Below are positions 35,867-45,359 of a DNA stretch of 64,000 nucleotides, piece after piece. The stretch lies in the NCBI RefSeq assembly GCF_036567765.1, contig NZ_DATCTU010000032.1:62001-126000 (forward strand). Direction: 5' to 3'. The notes under the pieces were generated by a model, which made no database searches, was not told the DNA's origin, and saw only the letters and a program-made list of their open reading frames with translations. The translations under genes were made by a program, and so were the position numbers. Positions within the stretch are counted from its first letter, which is position 1, and the number at the start of each line of letters is the position of its first letter. The stretch comes from Pseudobacteroides sp. Lineage in GTDB: Bacteria > Bacillota > Clostridia > Acetivibrionales > DSM-2933.

Positions 35867-37933
35867 ATGGATATGAGCCAGTATCTGGAAATATTTATTG
35901 AGGAATCAAAGGAGCACCTGCAGGGGCTGAATCAAAGTTTGCTGCAGCTTGAAAAGAATCCTCAGGATGTGCCGATTTTGAATGAAATATTTAGAGTAGC
36001 ACATACTCTTAAAGGCATGGCTGGAACAATGGGTTTCGGTAAAATGGCCAAGTTAACCCATGATATGGAAAATGTTCTGCACGCACTTCGTAATAATGAA
36101 ATCAAAGTTAATACCAACCTGGTAGATCTATTATTCAGGTGCCTTGATGCATTGGAGAACTACGTAAATGAAGTGGTTACCAAAGGAACAGAGGGTAATA
36201 CCGAATATTCCGAAATAATTAAAGGCCTTGATAACATTTTGAATAAGAAGAACGGCAACGTAGAGGTTAAGGCTGAAAGTCAGGAAATTATTGGCAGTAC
36301 AGAGTCAAGTATTGAGCACATTACTTCCAAATTTAAATTGAACCAGTATGAGCAGAACCTTATTAACAAAGCTATTGAAATGAACATGAATGTTTTTAAA
36401 ATTGTAGTTGTGCTAAATAAGGGCTGTGTCTTAAAATCTGCGAGAGCTTTCATAATATTCCAGACTCTAGAGCGTCATGCTGAAATAATTAAGTCGGAGC
36501 CAAGAGTTGAGGATATTGAGGATGAAAAATTTGACTTTGAATTTACTGTAATGGTCATAACCAGAAGGGACTTAGAAACATTCCATAAAGAATTGACATC
36601 AATATCGGAAGTTGATGAAGTCATAATAACAACTGTTCATTCAAATGATACCCAGGGAACTGTTCACGAAATTAATTGTGAAGTCCAGGAAAAAGTAAGT
36701 GAGGAATCTGAAGAAGAAAGCCAAAACAATGATAATGAATCAGCCGATCAACAAAAAGGACAGGCCTCAAAAAACAATTTGAAGACAGGAAAAACAGTAA
36801 GAGTTGATATTGACAGACTTGATGTCCTTATGAATCTTGTAAGTGAGCTTATTATAATTAAGACCAGGCTTGAAGGCTTGGACGAGATAGAAAGAACTCA
36901 GAATTACAATGAAGTTATTGAATACTTTGAAAGGGTCACAACAAACCTTCATGACGCGGTAATGAAAGTAAGAATGGTTCCTATTGAAACTGTATTCAAC
37001 AGATTCCCAAGAATGCTAAGGGATATATCCAGAAGCCTTAACAAGGAAATAGTTCTTAATATGTCGGGCGAAGATACCGAGCTGGATAGAACTGTAATAG
37101 ACGAAATAGGAGATCCGCTTATACATTTGCTGAGAAATTCAGCAGACCATGGAATAGAGTCTCTTGATAAAAGAAAAGAGATGGGTAAGCCTGATGCGGG
37201 ACACATAAACTTAAGGGCATATCAGGATGGAAATAACGTTGTTATCGAGGTTGAGGATGACGGAAAAGGAATAGACCTGGAAAGAGTGAAGAAAAAGGCT
37301 ATAGACAAAGGATTTGTAAATAAGGATGCCGCAAAAAATCTTTCACAAAAGGATATTATAGACTTCCTTTTCAAACCAAGCTTCAGTACCACCGACAAAA
37401 TTACTGACTTGTCAGGCCGAGGAGTTGGGCTTGATGTGGTAAAAACCAAGATTGAAACGTTAGGGGGCATGGTAGAGGTTGATACGGAAGCCGGAAGGGG
37501 CAGTAAATTTATAATAAGACTTCCTCTTACTCTGGCAATTATTCAGGCTCTGCTTGTGCAGATAAATAATGAAAAATATGCACTCCCGTTAAATACAATA
37601 AGGGAAATAATCAAGGTTAAACCAGAAGACATAAAGCAAGTTCAGAAACAGGAAATTATACTTCTAAGAAATACAATTGTTCCAATAATAAGGATTGGAG
37701 ACTGCCTGGATGTTCCCCCAAGTGAAAAGCAAAACAAGCTTTTGACTGTAGTGGTTGTAAAGAAGGGTGAAAAACTCTCAGGATTTTTGGTTGATAACCT
37801 TATTGGACAGCATGAAATTGTTATCAAGTCATTAGGAAAGCTATTGGGTGGAATCAAAACCATAGCCGGAGCAACAATACTTGGAGATGGAAATGTTGCA
37901 CTTATTTTGGATGTTAACTCTCTTGCAGTGTAG
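35867..37933 (+). CDS. cheA: Chemotaxis histidine kinase CheA
   Basis: 688 residues. P1 Hpt domain with phospho-His46 (RVAHTLKGMAGTMGF), P2 region (~165-260), Glu/Gln/Asn-rich linker, P3 dimerisation (VDIDRLDVLMNLVSELIIIK), P4 HATPase (LLRNSADHGIES; DDGKGIDLERV; LSGRGVGLDVV) and P5 CheW-like domain (IIRLPLTLAIIQALLVQINN). All catalytic motifs are intact. Phosphorylates CheY and CheB. Confidence 0.97.
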   Translation: MDMSQYLEIFIEESKEHLQGLNQSLLQLEKNPQDVPILNEIFRVAHTLKGMAGTMGFGKMAKLTHDMENVLHALRNNEIKVNTNLVDLLFRCLDALENYVNEVVTKGTEGNTEYSEIIKGLDNILNKKNGNVEVKAESQEIIGSTESSIEHITSKFKLNQYEQNLINKAIEMNMNVFKIVVVLNKGCVLKSARAFIIFQTLERHAEIIKSEPRVEDIEDEKFDFEFTVMVITRRDLETFHKELTSISEVDEVIITTVHSNDTQGTVHEINCEVQEKVSEESEEESQNNDNESADQQKGQASKNNLKTGKTVRVDIDRLDVLMNLVSELIIIKTRLEGLDEIERTQNYNEVIEYFERVTTNLHDAVMKVRMVPIETVFNRFPRMLRDISRSLNKEIVLNMSGEDTELDRTVIDEIGDPLIHLLRNSADHGIESLDKRKEMGKPDAGHINLRAYQDGNNVVIEVEDDGKGIDLERVKKKAIDKGFVNKDAAKNLSQKDIIDFLFKPSFSTTDKITDLSGRGVGLDVVKTKIETLGGMVEVDTEAGRGSKFIIRLPLTLAIIQALLVQINNEKYALPLNTIREIIKVKPEDIKQVQKQEIILLRNTIVPIIRIGDCLDVPPSEKQNKLLTVVVVKKGEKLSGFLVDNLIGQHEIVIKSLGKLLGGIKTIAGATILGDGNVALILDVNSLAV

Positions 37934-37957
37934 TAAGTAGTGAAAGGAGTGTTATAG

Positions 37958-38410
37958 ATGAATGAAGCAGTGGCATTAAATACTATGCAGTTCGTTGTCT
38001 TTGTACTTTCCAATGAAGAGTATGGCCTTGATATTCAAATAGTAAACACAATTGAAAAGATGATACCTATAACAAGGGTTCCCAAAACTCCCCAATATGT
38101 AAAGGGTGTTATTAATCTAAGGGGTGACATAGTTCCCATTATGGATCTTAGGGAAAGGTTCGGACTTCCCATTTCTGAGGAGACTGAGGAAACAAGGATA
38201 ATAATTGTTAAATTCGAAGAAATACAGATGGGCATAATTGTGGACGAGGTTAAAGAAGTTATCCATATCAATGAGGAACAAATTGAAAGTACAACAAGCC
38301 TTGCTAAGGAAGGGTTAATGGAGAATGTCCTTGGAGCAGGTAAAGTCGATGATAGAGTTATAACTCTTTTAAATATAGAGAAGCTGGTTAACATTTCTGT
38401 CAAAGAATAG
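37958..38410 (+). CDS. cheW: Chemotaxis coupling protein CheW
   Basis: 150 residues, a single CheW SH3-like domain: FVVFVLSNEEYGLDIQIVN, then RVPKTPQYVKGVINLRGDIV and PIMDLRERFGLP. Couples receptors to CheA. RBS AAAGGAGTG. Complete and of normal length. Confidence 0.96.
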   Translation: MNEAVALNTMQFVVFVLSNEEYGLDIQIVNTIEKMIPITRVPKTPQYVKGVINLRGDIVPIMDLRERFGLPISEETEETRIIIVKFEEIQMGIIVDEVKEVIHINEEQIESTTSLAKEGLMENVLGAGKVDDRVITLLNIEKLVNISVKE

Positions 38411-38427
38411 CTGCAAGGAGTAAAAAT

Positions 38428-39048
38428 ATGACTATTAATTTTAGTGAATTAAACAACATACAATTGGATGTGCTCCGTGAAATTGGGAATATAGGGGCAG
38501 GCAATGCTGTTTCTGCTTTGGCAAAAATGATTAACAGAAAAATAGACATGGCGGTTCCAAAGGTAAAAATTCTTGAATTTAAGAAAATCTCAGACATGCT
38601 GAATGCTCCTGAGGATCCTGTAATAGGAATACTTTTGGGTATGACCGGAGACATTACAGGCAACATTCTTTTTATGCTTGATAAAAAGTCTGCACGTTTA
38701 CTTGTTAATATGCTGTTTGGGTTTAAAGAAAGCACAAGCGAGGATTTTGATGAGATTGAAATGTCTGCAATAAAGGAGCTTGGCAACATAATGACCGGAT
38801 CATATGTCGGAGCACTATCCATGTTGACAAACCTTAAGATTTTATGCAGTGTTCCGGATGTGGCCATTGATATGGCAGGTGCCATATTAAGTGTTCCTGC
38901 TATTGAATTCGGTAAGCTGGGTGAATCTGTTCTCTATATTGAATCAGAGTTTAACGAAGGTGACAACAAAGTAATAGGTGATTTCTTTCTGATACCTGAT
39001 ATTGGTTCTTATGAAACACTATTAAAGACTTTAGGAGTAATAATCTGA
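38428..39048 (+). CDS. cheC: CheY-P phosphatase CheC
   Basis: 206 residues. Two CheC active-site helices are both intact: LREIGNIGAGNAVSALAKMI and IKELGNIMTGSYVGALSML (E and N of the ExxN pattern in each). Dephosphorylates CheY-P; CheD, encoded next with a 1-base overlap, stimulates it in Bacillus. Lacks the C-terminal SpoA domain that distinguishes FliY. Confidence 0.95.
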   Translation: MTINFSELNNIQLDVLREIGNIGAGNAVSALAKMINRKIDMAVPKVKILEFKKISDMLNAPEDPVIGILLGMTGDITGNILFMLDKKSARLLVNMLFGFKESTSEDFDEIEMSAIKELGNIMTGSYVGALSMLTNLKILCSVPDVAIDMAGAILSVPAIEFGKLGESVLYIESEFNEGDNKVIGDFFLIPDIGSYETLLKTLGVII

Positions 39049-39533
39049 TGCATGAAAATATAAAAGTAGGCATGGCAGATTATAAGGCAACCAGCCACCC
39101 TAGTATCCTAATAACACTTGGTTTAGGTTCGTGCGTAGGGATAGCTTTATTTGATCCTTCAACTAAAATAATAGGTTTAGCACATATTATGCTGCCGACA
39201 AGCAAGATTGCTAAAGATGTGATTAATGATGCTAAATTTGCAGATACAGCTATTATTAAACTTGTGGAGGATATGGTTAGGTTGGGGGCTAATAGGAAGT
39301 TTATTAAAGCCAAGCTTGCTGGGGGGGCACAAATGTTTAATTTCACCGATTCCAGTGATTCTATTCGCATTGGACTTAGGAATGTGGAAGCTTCAAAGGA
39401 AATGCTGGCAAAATTAAATATACCGATTATTTCTGAGGATGTTGGCGGAAATCACGGACGGACTATAGAACTATATTCTGATGACGGCAAATTGATGATA
39501 AAGACTGTAGGGTTTGGTGTAAGTTATATTTAG
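39048..39533 (+). CDS. cheD: Chemoreceptor glutamine deamidase CheD
   Basis: 161 residues, start overlapping the cheC stop (TGATG). The catalytic Cys is in LGSCVGIALFD and the His in GLAHIMLP, with AKLAGGAQMF and GGNHGRTIELYSDDG further on. Deamidates receptor Gln residues and partners CheC. Typical length. Confidence 0.96.
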   Translation: MHENIKVGMADYKATSHPSILITLGLGSCVGIALFDPSTKIIGLAHIMLPTSKIAKDVINDAKFADTAIIKLVEDMVRLGANRKFIKAKLAGGAQMFNFTDSSDSIRIGLRNVEASKEMLAKLNIPIISEDVGGNHGRTIELYSDDGKLMIKTVGFGVSYI

Positions 39534-39567
39534 ATTAATTCTATCTATTTGATTGTGAGGAATCCTG

Positions 39568-39873
39568 ATGGACTATATCCAAAGATTTCCATTTATAATA
39601 AGTGCAATCATGGCTATAGTTATAGGTGCAATAAGTTATACGGCTAAAGATGATTTGAAACAGACATGCATCAAGATGACAATTGCACTAATTGTGTTTT
39701 ACATTATTGGAACATTTATAAGAAGTGTTTTTTATAGCATTCACGAAGAGATTGTTAAAAGAAGGGAGGAGATGGAGAAGGAAAAAGACAAAGACATGGA
39801 ACCGGATGGTTTGGATAACCAAGAGGTATCGGATTCAAGTGCACATGATATTGATTTCACAGTTGATGAATAA
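39568..39873 (+). CDS. Small membrane protein of unknown function in the fla/che block
   Basis: 101 residues. Two hydrophobic segments (~8-24, IISAIMAIVIGAISYTA; ~35-52, MTIALIVFYIIGTFIRSVFY), then a highly charged tail (EEMEKEKDKDMEPDGLD). I recognise no family. Uncharacterised two-helix proteins occur between cheD and sigD in other clostridial operons, so a flagellar link is plausible by position only. Confidence 0.7.
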   Translation: MDYIQRFPFIISAIMAIVIGAISYTAKDDLKQTCIKMTIALIVFYIIGTFIRSVFYSIHEEIVKRREEMEKEKDKDMEPDGLDNQEVSDSSAHDIDFTVDE

Positions 39874-39939
39874 AATTTGTTTTAACTTAAAGCGGTTTAC
39901 TATAGCAATACTAAATTTTATTAGTAATGGGGGATTTTG

Positions 39940-40710
39940 ATGTTATCTGCAAATGTCAAACAAATCGATTTATGGAAGCAGTACAGTGAAAACAAAGACC
40001 CTGTTATTAGGGAGAAACTCATTATTGAGTATGCTCACCTTATCAAATACGTCGCAGGAAGATTGAGCATATACTTTGGATCCAATGTGGAATATGACGA
40101 TCTTATGGGTTTTGGTGTTTTCGGGCTCATTGATGCTATTGAGAAATTTGATTTAAGTAAGGGTGTCAAGTTTGAAACATATGCATCTTTAAGAATAAGA
40201 GGCTCAATAATTGACAGTATACGCGAAATGGATTGGGTACCCAGATCATTAAGGCAAAAAAATAAAGAACTTGAAAGGGTTTATTTCGAAATAGAAAATC
40301 AACTGGGGCATTCGGCTTCAGACAAGGAAGTAGCTGAAAAACTGGGTATTTCCATGGATGATTTTTATAAGCTGTTAAATGATGTAAGTGTTTCTTCTAT
40401 GGTATCTTTGGAGGATTTTCTTGAGCAGAACTATGAAATAGGTGTGGACCACCCCTATTCTAGAACTGAAGACAAACCTGAGACATACATAGAGATCAAT
40501 GAATTGAAGGAGATATTAAGTGATGCCATAAGCAAGCTGCCGGACAAGGAAAAAAAGGTCATATCGCTGTATTATTTTGATGAATTGACACTAAAGGAAA
40601 TAAGTTCAATTATGAAAGTGTCGGAGTCAAGGATATCGCAGCTGCACACAAAAGCGATATTGAGGCTTAGAGGAAAATTAGCTCGACACAGATCAATATT
40701 AAAGGATTAA
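39940..40710 (+). CDS. sigD: RNA polymerase sigma factor for flagellar genes (SigD/FliA/WhiG)
   Basis: 256 residues from ATG 39940 (AATGGGGG upstream). Region 2 AHLIKYVAGRLSIYFGSNVE, DDLMGFGVFGLIDAIEKFD and FETYASLRIRGSIIDSIREM with DWVPRSLRQK, the hallmark of FliA/SigD factors. Region 4 LPDKEKKVISLYYFDELTLK then SESRISQLHTKAILRLRG. Expected to recognise TAAA-N15-GCCGATAT promoters such as the one before flgE. No anti-sigma FlgM gene is in the window. Confidence 0.96.
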   Translation: MLSANVKQIDLWKQYSENKDPVIREKLIIEYAHLIKYVAGRLSIYFGSNVEYDDLMGFGVFGLIDAIEKFDLSKGVKFETYASLRIRGSIIDSIREMDWVPRSLRQKNKELERVYFEIENQLGHSASDKEVAEKLGISMDDFYKLLNDVSVSSMVSLEDFLEQNYEIGVDHPYSRTEDKPETYIEINELKEILSDAISKLPDKEKKVISLYYFDELTLKEISSIMKVSESRISQLHTKAILRLRGKLARHRSILKD

Positions 40711-40771
40711 AAGATTTTGTCGACAATACAAGTTAACAATACAATTTGTAAAAAGGAGGGCAGGCTGACTT

Positions 40772-42400
40772 ATGAATGATTTAAAAATGCAGAGTGGTTC
40801 TAAATTGAATGATGGGTTCTACGAGTTAATATACAAAGAGGATGGAGTTTACATTGTAGTAAATCCTCCCGTTGGAAAAGGCAAGAAAGTGGAAACCTGG
40901 GAAATTCTAGATAAGCTAAATAGAAAGCAGGTCAAGAATTTCTCCAAAGGTGCTATTGAGCTGGCAGTTTTAAAATCAGACAGGGTGCCTGTCAAAATAG
41001 CTGAAAGCCAGCAAGAGGCCAAAGTTGATTCAACTGCTTCAGTAGTTGTATCTCCCGATAAGATGAAAGCATATATTACATTTACTCCACCTGAGGGAGG
41101 CAGGATGCTTAATGCGGGGGAAGTAGTTGAAATCTTAAGGCAAAATTGTGTTGTATCCGGCGTAAGCAGCGAGGTGCTGGACAATATTTTGAGGTATCCC
41201 GTCTTTAATGAGCAGATTCTTATTGCACAGGGAACCCAGCCTGTAAACGGACAGAACGGCAAGGTGGAGTTTTATTTTGACACAAGCAGTGATAGAAAGC
41301 CAGCTATATTAGAGGATGGAAGGGTGGATTACAGGGAGCTTAACCTTATTGAGAGTGTTGAAAAAGGAAAAGCTTTGTGTTCCCTCTTGCCCCCGGTAGC
41401 AGGTAAGGCAGGAAAGACCGTAATGGGATATGATATTCCGGCTTTAAACGGTAAGCCTGCGGTATTACCTAGAGGGAGAAATATAGAAGTTTCTGAGGAT
41501 GGAAAAACGTTATATGCGGGTATAGACGGTCAGGTATGTTACATTGATGGGAAAGTAAATGTGTTTTCTATCTATGAGGTTCATGCCGATGTAGATACTA
41601 CGACAGGGAATATAAATTTTATAGGAAACGTAGTAGTTAGGGGAAATGTTCTTTCAGGATTTTCAATTGAGGCTGGCGGTAATGTAGAAGTGTGGGGTGT
41701 TGTTGAAGGAGCATCCATAAAAGCCGGAGGAGATATCATTCTAAGACGGGGAATGCAGGGAATGGGTAAGGGATATCTAAAAAGCGGCGGGGATATTATA
41801 GCTAAATATATTGAGCATAGTATTATTGAGGCTAGAAATGAAATCAAGGCTGAGGCCATTATGCACAGCAGTATAAAATGCGGAGAGAAGCTGGAGCTTT
41901 TAGGTAAGAAAGGGCTTCTTGTAGGCGGGGTTGCCAAGGTTGGGAAGCTTATCCATGCCAAAGTTATAGGCTCAACAATGGCAACAGTGACAGAGCTTGA
42001 GGTTGGAGTTGATCCTACTTTAAGGGAACGTTATAAGGCATTGAAAGATGAATTCACCACAATTGAAACTGACATAAAAAAAGCTGATCAGGCTATTACA
42101 ATATTAAAGAAACTTGAAAGTGCCGGAGGACTTTCACCTGAAAAACAGGAATTAATGGCAAAGAGTATAAGAACCAAAGTGCACTATTCAAACAGAATTG
42201 AAGAAATAAAAGTTGAAATTGCACAGATAGAAGAGAGATTGCAGCAGGAGTCCCAGGGAAAGATAAAAGCATCGGCTACAGTTTACAGTGGAACCAAAGT
42301 CGCTATAGGGTCTTGTTTAATGTATGTGAAAGAGAACCTGCAGTATTGTACATTATACAGGGATGGAGCAGATATAAGGATTTGCCCTTATGACAGATAG
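40772..42400 (+). CDS. FapA/DUF342 protein
   Basis: 542 residues, RBS AAAAAGGAGG. DUF342 (FapA) proteins have an N-terminal alpha/beta region, a middle repetitive Gly-rich beta-helix-like domain (here ~270-400, e.g. VVRGNVLSGFSIEAGGNVEV, KAGGDIILRRGMQGMGKG) and a C-terminal coiled coil (~415-490, RYKALKDEFTTIETDIKKAD). All are visible. Commonly located after sigD in clostridial fla operons. Molecular function is uncertain; a link to polar/flagellar assembly or membrane targeting has been proposed. Confidence 0.85.
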   Translation: MNDLKMQSGSKLNDGFYELIYKEDGVYIVVNPPVGKGKKVETWEILDKLNRKQVKNFSKGAIELAVLKSDRVPVKIAESQQEAKVDSTASVVVSPDKMKAYITFTPPEGGRMLNAGEVVEILRQNCVVSGVSSEVLDNILRYPVFNEQILIAQGTQPVNGQNGKVEFYFDTSSDRKPAILEDGRVDYRELNLIESVEKGKALCSLLPPVAGKAGKTVMGYDIPALNGKPAVLPRGRNIEVSEDGKTLYAGIDGQVCYIDGKVNVFSIYEVHADVDTTTGNINFIGNVVVRGNVLSGFSIEAGGNVEVWGVVEGASIKAGGDIILRRGMQGMGKGYLKSGGDIIAKYIEHSIIEARNEIKAEAIMHSSIKCGEKLELLGKKGLLVGGVAKVGKLIHAKVIGSTMATVTELEVGVDPTLRERYKALKDEFTTIETDIKKADQAITILKKLESAGGLSPEKQELMAKSIRTKVHYSNRIEEIKVEIAQIEERLQQESQGKIKASATVYSGTKVAIGSCLMYVKENLQYCTLYRDGADIRICPYDR

Positions 42401-42430
42401 GATCTAGCTGAAGAGTAAGGAGTGGTTTGT

Positions 42431-42715
42431 ATGTCCATAAAACCCATAGACTTTCAGGTCATGATACCAAAAACAAGCGAGGTATCAAAAACGGTAAATG
42501 ATAATCACCAAAAGAATTTGAGCATGAATCAGAACAATGCAGAAAATTTGCAGCATAAGGCAGAGAGTGAAGTTAAGACCGTTCATTCGAAGGAAAAAGC
42601 TTCAGGTCCACAAATCAGAGACCACAAGGAAAAGAAAAATAAAAAGGAAAGCAAAAAATATAAAGATAAAGACAAAGACAAAGATAAGAATAGCACCATA
42701 GATATTAGGTTATAA
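42431..42715 (+). CDS. Small highly charged protein of unknown function
   Basis: 94 residues from ATG 42431 (AAGGAG at 42415). Hydrophilic throughout. The C-terminal third is almost all Lys/Asp/Glu/Asn with a KDKDKDKDK run, ending STIDIRL. Probably disordered. No family recognised. Evenly spaced between fapA and the next gene, so probably translated. Confidence 0.6.
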   Translation: MSIKPIDFQVMIPKTSEVSKTVNDNHQKNLSMNQNNAENLQHKAESEVKTVHSKEKASGPQIRDHKEKKNKKESKKYKDKDKDKDKNSTIDIRL

Positions 42716-42787
42716 AAGGTCTTCTGTAATTCTCATAAATGGTAGAACCTGTTCTTGCTTTAATTTTAGGAGAGGGGGAAGTGATTT

Positions 42788-43393
42788 GTGATACAGTTTT
42801 ATATAAGTGTTATTTTTATTGGGATAATATTGGTAGTGATTTCCTTTGTGTTGATACTTTATGATAGAAAAAAAGCATATGATTACTCCAAAGGTGTGGA
42901 CAATAAAAAAGCCGAGTTATTGGTTGTAATAAAAGATGCAGAGGAAATGATTGAAGAGCTGAACAGTATTTCAGGGTACATATTGGATAATATGGATTCA
43001 AAATCAAATGAATTAAAAGATACTTTAATATCCGCTGATGAAAAGATCAAAGAAATTAAATTAGTGGCAGCAGAGCAAAGCGAGCATATAAAGAATGAGC
43101 ATATTAAGAATGAAACAATAAAGGCTTCCAGTGATAATAAAAACAATGGAAACTGCCGTGAAGTAATAGGTATCCAGGCCATACAGCTCAAAAATTTTAC
43201 GGAGGAATTCAACACTTTAAGGAATGCAAAGCCTAAAGTAAGAGCTGTGGGAGGCAGCAGATACAGAGAAGTAATCAGTCTTTCCGAAAGCGGTTTGGGT
43301 GAGACGGAAATAGCAAAAAAGCTAAACATAGGTAAGGGAGAAATTCAACTGATATTAGGAATGAGTATGGAGAATGGAACAGTTAAAGTATAG
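42788..43393 (+). CDS. SwrB/DUF6115-like membrane-anchored protein with C-terminal helix-turn-helix-like motif
   Basis: 201 residues from GTG 42788 (AGAGGGGG upstream). N-terminal transmembrane helix (~3-24, FYISVIFIGIILVVISFVLI), long charged helical middle, and a C-terminal HTH-like segment (EVISLSESGLGETEIAKKLN). Position two genes after sigD is that of swrB in Bacillus, a regulator of flagellar export activation, and the layout is similar. Homology is inferred from position and architecture, not proven. Confidence 0.65.
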   Translation: MIQFYISVIFIGIILVVISFVLILYDRKKAYDYSKGVDNKKAELLVVIKDAEEMIEELNSISGYILDNMDSKSNELKDTLISADEKIKEIKLVAAEQSEHIKNEHIKNETIKASSDNKNNGNCREVIGIQAIQLKNFTEEFNTLRNAKPKVRAVGGSRYREVISLSESGLGETEIAKKLNIGKGEIQLILGMSMENGTVKV

Positions 43394-43402
43394 GAGGTTG
43401 TA

Positions 43403-43627
43403 ATGATAAGCTTTAGTATAAAGAGTATATTGCTTGGAATGGGAATAGGGATAATAATCACTTCTCTTATCAGTATTATATATTTGGCAGGAAATGATAC
43501 CAAAAACACAATCAGCAATGAAGAAATAATTAGCCGGGCGGAAAAACTAGGTATGGTCAAGTCTGTGAACAAACCGGAAATAAAAAAGGTTCTGCCAGGA
43601 TATGATATAAAAAACAGTGCATACTAA
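43403..43627 (+). CDS. Small single-pass membrane protein, last gene of the fla/che block
   Basis: 74 residues. One transmembrane helix (~8-30, ILLGMGIGIIITSLISIIYL), then a short hydrophilic domain (NEEIISRAEKLGMV) typical of clostridial endolytic-transglycosylase-like small proteins, though too short to assign. RBS AGGAGG. The stop lies inside the terminator loop. Confidence 0.65.
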   Translation: MISFSIKSILLGMGIGIIITSLISIIYLAGNDTKNTISNEEIISRAEKLGMVKSVNKPEIKKVLPGYDIKNSAY

Positions 43628-43641
43628 AGCACTGTTTTTTT
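43611..43641 (+). terminator. Strong intrinsic terminator of the flagellar super-operon
   Basis: AAAACAGTGC (43611-43620) pairs perfectly with GCACTGTTTT (43629-43638) around an 8-nt loop, followed by more T. It overlaps the end of the last small ORF and separates it from the convergent antiporter gene. Confidence 0.92.
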
Positions 43642-43651
43642 AATAATTAAA

Positions 43652-45313
43652 TCACTTAAGTACTTTGCTCTGGGATAATGTGTAAACATAAGCACAAACT
43701 ATTAAAAGGTAAATGATAAAAAGAATCATAAGCGTTACAAGTATTATGTATCCGAAGCTCCAGAGGGCTGTTCCCAATGCTATTATGGTAAGGAAAGCCG
43801 TAAAAAGGTTGGAAATAAATCTTATAATGTAGTCAAGGTTGTAAGGGCCTTGATGTATCTCGTGATAGTTGATTTGCTCTTCTATCTTTTTTATTTTTTG
43901 GGACAAAAAAGTTCTCATTCTGTATATTAGCACTAATTCCACCAGCACAAGGATAAGGGGTATTATCAATAACCCTTTAAACATTACGGAGGCAATAATT
44001 GTTATGAATACAAGTGCAACGAATATAGTAAAATGGGTAAGAAACCTGTAAGTTTTTTCATAAGTGATGCCGGATTCCTCAGGAAGAAGCATGGGCTTTA
44101 ATGTTGTGGATACCAGCTTGGTTCCGTATTTTAAAAACCTAGGCATTATAAAGGAAATAACGGCCTTTGTTTTGACAGAATTTTTCATCAACACAGGGGC
44201 TATAAGCGTCATGGTAAAAACGTAAACCCCGGTAAACTGATATAAGCTTTCAGAAATAGCACCGGTGCTGTATCCAAGGTAAGCATAGATCATTGAATAC
44301 TCTCCTCTTGCTATCATGCTTGATCCTATAGATATTGAACTAGACGCTGAGAAGCCGCTGAAGAAAGCCGCTGATGAGGATATAACTATTTCCGACAGTA
44401 TGGATAAGGGTACAATTATGAGTATGAGAGGGAGCGTATCGGGAATTTGCCGAAAATCCAGCAGCGTTCCGAAAGAAATAAAAAATATAATTATAAATAT
44501 ATCCTTGAAAGCGGACACAGTGCGGTGGAGTCTTTCCTCAACATCATAGCTGACAATAAGCATTCCCAAAAGGAAGGCACCTGCTGCCGAAGCAAGCCCC
44601 ATATGTAAGGCCAGTGATCCTGTGAGTAAAATAAGACCAATCATAAGTGCAGTAAAAAGCTCTTGTGAGTCAATTTTGGTCATCATATCGATGATTTTGT
44701 TGATGAATACAATTCCCAATATTATAAACAAAGCATAAAATCCTAAAGCTTTCAGCATGGATAGGGAAATGTCTGTCAAAGGAATTTGAGTCTTACCCGC
44801 TGCTGTAAAGCTCGACAGTATTCCTAGTATCAATATGGCGAAGAAGTCTTCAAATACCATTACCCCCATCAATATTTCAGACTCTTTAGAAGCAGTTCTT
44901 TTCATATCAAACAAAAGCTTTGCTACAACACCACTGCTGCTTAGGGCAATGATGCATGTTAAAAACAACCTCTCTTTAAAAGCGAATCCCAGCAAGGTAC
45001 CGATTATAAAACCAACAATAAGATTTAATATAACCTCATAGGTTCCTATGAAAAACACAGAATTTTTAATTCTTTTGAATTTGTTTATGGAAAACTCAAG
45101 GCCTAGGAAGAACATTAAAAGCACAATTCCAAGCTCTGATAAGGTGGAAAGGAGCTCAGTGTCTTTAATGAGTCCAAGTGCCTTAGGACCTACAATCAAT
45201 CCTACTGCCATATATCCTGCAATAACCGATTGACCGAGTTTTTTCATTACAACTGCAGCAAAGAATCCAAAAAACATTATTATACCAAGCTCAAAAAGAA
45301 TATTGTGTTCCAT
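43652..45313 (-). CDS. khtU: CPA2-family K+(cation)/H+ antiporter, KhtU/Kef-like
   Basis: 553 residues, ~12 membrane helices in the first ~400. Kef/CPA2 signatures: AVGLIVGPKALGLI, LGIVLLMFFLGLEFSINKFK, SSSGVVAKLLFDM, FEDFFAILILGILS. No C-terminal RCK domain is attached; the separate TrkA-C protein encoded upstream supplies it, as in Bacillus KhtT-KhtU (YhaT-YhaU). Ends in ~100 residues with further hydrophobic stretches. Expected to export K+ or Na+ in exchange for protons. The symbol is by analogy. Confidence 0.85.
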   Translation of the reverse strand: MEHNILFELGIIMFFGFFAAVVMKKLGQSVIAGYMAVGLIVGPKALGLIKDTELLSTLSELGIVLLMFFLGLEFSINKFKRIKNSVFFIGTYEVILNLIVGFIIGTLLGFAFKERLFLTCIIALSSSGVVAKLLFDMKRTASKESEILMGVMVFEDFFAILILGILSSFTAAGKTQIPLTDISLSMLKALGFYALFIILGIVFINKIIDMMTKIDSQELFTALMIGLILLTGSLALHMGLASAAGAFLLGMLIVSYDVEERLHRTVSAFKDIFIIIFFISFGTLLDFRQIPDTLPLILIIVPLSILSEIVISSSAAFFSGFSASSSISIGSSMIARGEYSMIYAYLGYSTGAISESLYQFTGVYVFTMTLIAPVLMKNSVKTKAVISFIMPRFLKYGTKLVSTTLKPMLLPEESGITYEKTYRFLTHFTIFVALVFITIIASVMFKGLLIIPLILVLVELVLIYRMRTFLSQKIKKIEEQINYHEIHQGPYNLDYIIRFISNLFTAFLTIIALGTALWSFGYIILVTLMILFIIYLLIVCAYVYTLSQSKVLK

Positions 45314-45359
45314 AAATCTCCTTTTATGTGTATGACTTGTTATATAGCTTTGTGATTTT

